Shown: one piece after another, positions 33,989 through 37,832 of the stretch
How the letters are laid out: each line of letters begins with the position of its first letter
Numbering within the stretch: the stretch's first letter is position 1
Origin: Anoxybacillus thermarum
Lineage (GTDB): Bacteria; Bacillota; Bacilli; Bacillales; Anoxybacillaceae
Reading direction: 5' to 3'
Length of the DNA: 37,832 nucleotides
NCBI RefSeq assembly: GCF_000836725.1
Contig: NZ_JXTH01000022.1
Location: 1-37,832, forward strand
Program-made: the position numbers and the translations under genes
Notes under the pieces: model-generated
The model's database searches: none
The model's input: only the letters and a program-made list of their open reading frames with translations
Told to the model about the DNA's origin: nothing

Positions 33989-35242
33989 TTAGTGCCCCTT
34001 TCTCATCATGTTGTATGGGAAAACTTCTCGATCGACTTTAAAACGGACGATTTGGAGCGGATGGCGAGCGGCATCAAGCTCGTTTCCTTCTTCATCCCAA
34101 ATCGTTTCAATGACTTGCGTAAAGTTTTCAATTTCAGGCCCGAAAAATTCCACTTCATCGCCCGGTTTAAAGAAGTTGCGTTGTTGTAACGTCACGATCC
34201 CTTTGTCTTTGTCATAGTTTAGCACGAGACCGACGAAATCGTACGTCGTCTTTTTACTATGAACACCAAACATTTGCTCTTTATAGCCCGGAACACCTTC
34301 AAAAAAGGCTGGCGCTGTATCGCGGTTTGCGCATTTATCGAGCTCATCTAGCCATTCTTTCCGAATGACAAAGTTGTCCGGATCGGCACAGTACGCATCG
34401 ATCACTTTTCGATACACGCTCACAACCGTTGCGACGTAGTGGATCGACTTCATGCGTCCTTCAATTTTTAAACTATCGATGCCGAGCTCAATCATTTTTG
34501 GAATGGACTGAATTAAGTTTAAATCTTTCGGGCTCATCGCAAACGGATCGTCGTTTTCATCAAACAACGCCACTGCTTGATCGCCTTCGAGCTTGTACAA
34601 ATCGTAATCCCAGCGGCACGATTGACAACAGCCACCGCGGTTTGAATCACGCGCAGTCATGTGGTTGCTTAATACGCAACGGCCTGAATAGGCGATACAC
34701 ATGGCGCCGTGAATAAACGTTTCAATTTCAATATCGACTTTTTCTTTTATTTCACGAATTTCTTCCGCGCTTGTTTCACGTGCTAAAACGACTCGTTCGA
34801 GCCCTTCTTCTTTCCAAAATTGCACCGCTTTCCAGTTCGTGAGCGATTGTTGCGTACTTAAATGCACTTCCAACTTCGGCGCGACGCGGCGTGCCGTTTC
34901 AATAATGAGTGGATCAGCGACAATAATGCCGTGCACGCCGACGCTCTCTAACCCGCGCAAATACTCTTCTAGCCCCGGAATGTTTTCATTATGAGCGTAA
35001 ATGTTTGTCGTCACGTAAATTTTTGCTCCGTATTGCTTTGCAAATTGTACACCTTCTGCCATTTCTTCAAGCGTAAAGTTGTCGGCATTTGAACGAAGGC
35101 CGTATTCTTGTCCACCGATAAAAACAGCATCCGCTCCGTAATGCACCGCCACTTTTAGCTTTTCTAAATTGCCAGCTGGAGCAAGCAACTCAGGTTTTTT
35201 TACAATGACGCGCTTGCCGTTAATGATTTGTGATATGCTCAT
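33989..35242 (-). CDS. yrrO: TrhP2-like U32 family tRNA hydroxylation protein (YrrO)
   Basis: The 417-residue peptidase-U32-type protein has '[29 protein letters not shown]', the Cys-rich '[29 protein letters not shown]' region and '[14 protein letters not shown]'. Cysteines in this region are thought to bind an Fe-S cluster. Members of this group (TrhP) make 5-hydroxyuridine at tRNA position 34, with a prephenate-linked pathway. ATG 35242 follows AAGGAGGGAG. The neighbouring trmR methylates the product, so the three genes form one wobble-modification unit. Confidence 0.9.
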   Translation of the reverse strand: MSISQIINGKRVIVKKPELLAPAGNLEKLKVAVHYGADAVFIGGQEYGLRSNADNFTLEEMAEGVQFAKQYGAKIYVTTNIYAHNENIPGLEEYLRGLESVGVHGIIVADPLIIETARRVAPKLEVHLSTQQSLTNWKAVQFWKEEGLERVVLARETSAEEIREIKEKVDIEIETFIHGAMCIAYSGRCVLSNHMTARDSNRGGCCQSCRWDYDLYKLEGDQAVALFDENDDPFAMSPKDLNLIQSIPKMIELGIDSLKIEGRMKSIHYVATVVSVYRKVIDAYCADPDNFVIRKEWLDELDKCANRDTAPAFFEGVPGYKEQMFGVHSKKTTYDFVGLVLNYDKDKGIVTLQQRNFFKPGDEVEFFGPEIENFTQVIETIWDEEGNELDAARHPLQIVRFKVDREVFPYNMMRKGH

Positions 35243-35261
35243 ACGTCTCCCTCCTTTTCGT

Positions 35262-36191
35262 TTAATATACAGTTTCTTTAAAGAAAAAGCCGGTATCTAA
35301 CGGACGATGTGTTGGTTGAATCGCTTCAATGCGCGCAAATAGCTCATTTTTTTCTTCTTCGTATTGCTCGCGATTTTCTGCGCACAAATCGATCGCGCGA
35401 CGATATAGTTTTGTCACTTCTGTAATATACTCTGGCTCATGAAGCACGCCATCAATTTTAAAGCTATCGATGCCCGCATCGATCATGTCTTCAAGTTCAT
35501 CGATAATGCAAATGTCATTTGGACTCATAATATGCGTACCGTTTTCATCTTCAAAAATCGGATATTTATTGTCGCGCTCTTTATCGTATAAAAAGAGCCC
35601 TTTCGCATATTTCACTTGTTGTACTTCCATAAACTTGCCTTGATATTCAAAATAGTTGCCGATGAGGGACCGCTTCGACTGAAACATGCACGTCATGCCG
35701 TGTACTTGCACTTCAATTTCCACTTCCGCATGATTTTTAATATCAATAATTTCTTCCATATTTAACTCTCGCGCTAAGACGGCACGTTTCGCTCCTTTTC
35801 GCCCCCAATAGTTGCATGCATACCAGTTTGTCGCTGTCGTTTCTGTGTTCCAATGAAGTTTCATATGCGGTGCGACTTCTCGTACAGTCATTAACACCGC
35901 TGGATCGCCAAATACGATCGCATCCACTTGTTGTTCGGATAAAAAGCGGACGTAATCACCTAGTTCATCCACTTTGTCGTTATGAAAGAGGGCGTTCATC
36001 GCAACATATACGCGCACCCCGTACTTTCGTGCCACGTCCATGGCATCGATGATATCTTTCCTTGAAAACTCGCCTGCTAAGCGTAAGCCGTACCGTTGTT
36101 CACCGATCATCACAGCATTTGCCCCCGCTTGAGCAAGTTGTTCCATATGCGCAACGCTCGTTGGTGTAACGAGCAATTCTGGTTTTTTCAT
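35262..36191 (-). CDS. yrrN: TrhP1-like U32 family tRNA hydroxylation protein (YrrN)
   Basis: The 309-residue U32-type protein is shorter than its neighbour: 'KPELLVTPTSVAHMEQLAQAGANAVMIGE', 'VQVHGMTCMFQSKRSLIGNYF' and 'AGIDSFKIDGVLHEPEY'. It has the TIM-barrel repeats but only a few of the cysteines of the second protein. The two probably act together in tRNA wobble uridine hydroxylation, as in B. subtilis. ATG 36191 follows GAGGTG; a GTG 9 bp earlier overlaps that site. It starts 1 bp after the trmR stop. Confidence 0.9.
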   Translation of the reverse strand: MKKPELLVTPTSVAHMEQLAQAGANAVMIGEQRYGLRLAGEFSRKDIIDAMDVARKYGVRVYVAMNALFHNDKVDELGDYVRFLSEQQVDAIVFGDPAVLMTVREVAPHMKLHWNTETTATNWYACNYWGRKGAKRAVLARELNMEEIIDIKNHAEVEIEVQVHGMTCMFQSKRSLIGNYFEYQGKFMEVQQVKYAKGLFLYDKERDNKYPIFEDENGTHIMSPNDICIIDELEDMIDAGIDSFKIDGVLHEPEYITEVTKLYRRAIDLCAENREQYEEEKNELFARIEAIQPTHRPLDTGFFFKETVY

Positions 36192-36192
36192 G

Positions 36193-36840
36193 TTATTCAC
36201 CTCTTTTTCTCGATATCGCTATTCCATCCCCGATCGGAATGATGACCGTTTCATAGCGCGGATGCGCCATTAGCCATTCGTTATATGCTTGAATTTTTTT
36301 AATAAGCTGGCGAATGCGTTTTTGTTCAATCGGTTCATGTGTAGCGACAAGTCCCTTAAATAGTACGTTATCCGTTATAATCGTCCCCCGCTCGCTTAAT
36401 AGCGGCTCGTACAACTCAAAAAAGCGGCGATATTGTCCTTTTGCCGCGTCAATAAATAATACGTCAAAAGGGGCATGCTTTTTTACCTCGTCGCCCATAT
36501 CGAGCGCATCACCAAACAATAATGTTATTTGCTCTTTTGTATTCGTTTGCTCTACATAAACGAGCGCTTGTTTATAGCGCTCTTCATCGCGTTCGATCGT
36601 GACAATGTTTACATGCGGCAACGCTTTTGCCATCCGAATGGCAGAGTAGCCAATGGCCGTGCCAATTTCTAAAATACGCATCGGTTGCACGAGTTTTAAA
36701 ATATGCAACATCGTTTCGATGCTAAGCGCATCCATAATCGGAACGTTATGTTCACGCGCATACCGTTCCATCTCCACGATCGCTTCTTCTTTTTTTGGTA
36801 GTAATCGTTCTACATATTGAATCATTTCCTCATTTACCAA
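36193..36840 (-). CDS. trmR: tRNA 5-hydroxyuridine methyltransferase TrmR (YrrM)
   Basis: The 215-residue O-methyltransferase is of the class I COMT-like type. It has SAM loop 'RILEIGTAIGYSAIRMA' near residue 55, 'IVTIERDEERYKQA', metal-site 'DVLFIDAAKGQYRRFF' and 'GTIITDNVLFKG'. TrmR converts 5-hydroxyuridine to 5-methoxyuridine in tRNA. A TTG start at 36840 is chosen because GAGGAGG lies 8 nt upstream; earlier in-frame codons would overlap it and the terminator of mltG. The product then matches the B. subtilis length closely. Confidence 0.9.
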   Translation of the reverse strand: MVNEEMIQYVERLLPKKEEAIVEMERYAREHNVPIMDALSIETMLHILKLVQPMRILEIGTAIGYSAIRMAKALPHVNIVTIERDEERYKQALVYVEQTNTKEQITLLFGDALDMGDEVKKHAPFDVLFIDAAKGQYRRFFELYEPLLSERGTIITDNVLFKGLVATHEPIEQKRIRQLIKKIQAYNEWLMAHPRYETVIIPIGDGIAISRKRGE

Positions 36841-36860
36841 CGAACTGTCCTCCTCGCAAA

Positions 36861-36891
36861 AACAAGAGTTCAAACGAATTGAACTCTTGTT
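36861..36891 (-). terminator. mltG terminator
   Basis: AACAAGAGTTCAA and TTGAACTCTTGTT form a perfect 13-bp stem with a 5-nt loop, followed on the minus strand by UUUUUG. It ends just before the trmR ribosome-binding site. Confidence 0.8.
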
Positions 36892-36949
36892 TCATCACGA
36901 TCCATAACTTTATATATACTACCATAAATCAAAATAAAAAGCGAACGTT

Positions 36950-37545
36950 TTATTGCTTTCCGATATATTTTGCCTTCTCACGATTATGTTCGTCAAGCGT
37001 TTTTGTAAAGATCACATCGCCAGCTGGTGTTGCTAAAAAGTAAAAGTAATCCGTTTCCGCTGGATGAAGCGCCGCATGAAGAGACATTTCTCCCGCATTT
37101 GCAATTGGCCCCGGTGGAAGTCCTTTATACATATATGTGTTGTACGGTGAGTTTACTTCCAAGTCTTTGTAATATACACGTTGTTTATGCTTGCCGAGCG
37201 CATATAAAACAGTTGGGTCCGTTTGAAGCGGCATTCCTTTTTCCAATCGATTGTAAAACACACTAGCAATTTTTTCGCGATCCGCTTTTTCCGTCGCCTC
37301 TTCTTCAATAAGTGACGCCATCGTTAACAATTGATGGACGGTCATGCCGCGCGCTTCCATATCTTCTGTATATTTCGCCAATATTTCTTCCGTTTTGGCG
37401 ATCATTGTTTCAATCATTTCTTCAAGCGAAGGTTTTTCTTCCGTAAACGAATATGTTGCTGGAAACAAATATCCTTCAAGCGCATAACGAATATTTTTAT
37501 TCAAAATATCTGCCGTTAAAACAGAAGGATATTTTTTGTGTGAGT
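36950..37545 (-). pseudogene. mltG: mltG (yrrL) 3' fragment, cut by an insertion sequence
   Basis: About 190 codons of the C-terminal catalytic part of the endolytic transglycosylase MltG remain: 'IRYALEGYLFPATYSF', 'MASLIEEEATEKADREKIAS' with the catalytic Glu, 'RLEKGMPLQTDPTVLYALG', 'SPYNTYMYKGLPPGPIANAG' and 'DYFYFLATPAGDVIFT'. Upstream of about 37545 the frame no longer resembles MltG and runs into insertion-sequence DNA. The N-terminal membrane anchor and LysM-like part are absent from this side. The fragment itself shows no other damage, so the insertion may be recent. The junction is placed by protein similarity and is good to about 20 bp. Confidence 0.8.
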
Positions 37546-37577
37546 AAAATATTTGTGGGTGACATTCAGGAATGATT

Positions 37578-37621
37578 CCCCGACGAGGGTTGCGAACTTT
37601 TGTTCGCGACGCTCGTCGGGG
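37578..37621. repeat. Long inverted repeat upstream of the transposase gene
   Basis: CCCCGACGAG / CTCGTCGGGG (10 bp) encloses GCGAAC / GTTCGC (6 bp) with a 4-nt loop. It lies in the non-coding leader of the insertion sequence and could form a stable RNA stem that limits transposase expression from outside transcription. Confidence 0.65.
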
Positions 37622-37727
37622 CCACCAAGCGAAGCGCGGTAGAAAAAAGCAAATGTCATGCAAAAAGGACTCTCTCCCTGCTATGATGGTGATGACCAAC
37701 ATCAATAAAACAGGAGGGAGAGAGTCC

Positions 37728-37832
37728 ATGAAACATTTTACCACAGAATGGCCTTTATTAAAAGAGCTGGAGGAACAATTAGTCAGAACTCTTCAAAAGG
37801 TGTTCGCTGTCTTGTTGGCGGCCCTTTTGGAG
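37728..37832 (+). CDS. ISLre2-family (UPF0236) transposase, N-terminal part
   Basis: The first 35 codons are visible, 'MKHFTTEWPLLKELEEQLV' and onward, cut by the window end. The start resembles UPF0236/ISLre2 transposases of Geobacillus and Anoxybacillus as I remember them. ATG 37728 follows AGGAGGGAG. The direction is opposite to mltG. The activity of the element cannot be judged. Confidence 0.65.
   Translation, partial: MKHFTTEWPLLKELEEQLVRTLQKVFAVLLAALLE

Larger units (their letters stand above)
37546..37832 (+). mobile_element. ISLre2-family insertion sequence, left part
   Basis: The DNA between the mltG fragment and the window end has no relation to MltG and carries the start of an ISLre2/UPF0236-type transposase gene. 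A long interrupted hairpin lies before the gene. The terminal inverted repeat and target duplication cannot be fixed, because the other end is outside the window. Confidence 0.7.

Overview
The window looks like chromosome of a low-GC, spore-forming, probably thermophilic Bacillaceae of the Anoxybacillus/Geobacillus type. Three things point there: a C-terminal half of the sporulation sigma factor SigK, the order mltG-trmR-trhP-trhP-udk-greA-pbpI-yrrS-yrzA-yrrT-mtnN-mccA-mccB-yrhC known from Bacillus subtilis, and ISLre2-type and DUF6431-type transposase sequences of the kind I associate with this group. The assignment rests on recognition of the encoded proteins; no search was run.

Layout. (1) 1-672: the end of a sigK-intervening (skin-like) element. 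A partial ImmA/IrrE-like gene is followed by the spoIIIC half of sigK. (2) 705-2960: a DUF4405 membrane protein, an unrecognised membrane protein, and two degenerate pieces of an old CRISPR leader/repeat unit. (3) 2988-6419: one 1143-aa protein with an N-terminal right-handed beta-helix and two CbbX/SpoVK-like AAA+ ATPase domains. (4) 6789-12298: an adaptation module on the minus strand (RT-primase fusion, cas1, cas2) read away from a 16-repeat CRISPR array. The array is also read on the minus strand, ends in an intrinsic terminator, and has an unannotated 47-codon ORF at its leader end. (5) 12542-13086: a decayed transposase gene. (6) 13398-25595: a minus-strand operon of a subtype III-D-like CRISPR system. 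In transcription order it encodes two CARF-HEPN (Csm6/Csx1-like) proteins, a CorA-like membrane protein, an HD-less Cas10 with intact GGDD, a Csm3-like protein, Csx10, two more Csm3-like proteins, a Csx19-like protein, another RAMP and Cas6. (7) 25832-26108: a second, better preserved relic of the foreign CRISPR leader/repeat family, so the whole island is bracketed by relics. (8) 26157-36950: conserved chromosomal genes for cysteine/methionine recycling, cell wall, transcript cleavage, uridine salvage and tRNA wobble modification. (9) 36950-37832: mltG cut by an ISLre2-family insertion sequence.

How it fits together. The RT-primase, Cas1 and Cas2 probably copy RNA (or primed DNA) into new spacers. 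Cas6 cuts the array transcript next to a small stem, leaving an 8-nt AUUAACAC-type handle. The Cas10/Csx10/Csm3-like complex binds target RNA, and Cas10 makes a nucleotide messenger. That messenger would act on two CARF-HEPN ribonucleases and a CorA-like membrane effector, which suggests two kinds of output and perhaps two kinds of messenger. Several spacers carry strong inverted repeats, as expected if they came from structured RNA. The most notable items are the RT-primase adaptation gene, the hairpin-bearing spacers, the CorA plus double CARF-HEPN effector set, and the beta-helix/double-AAA+ protein beside cas2.
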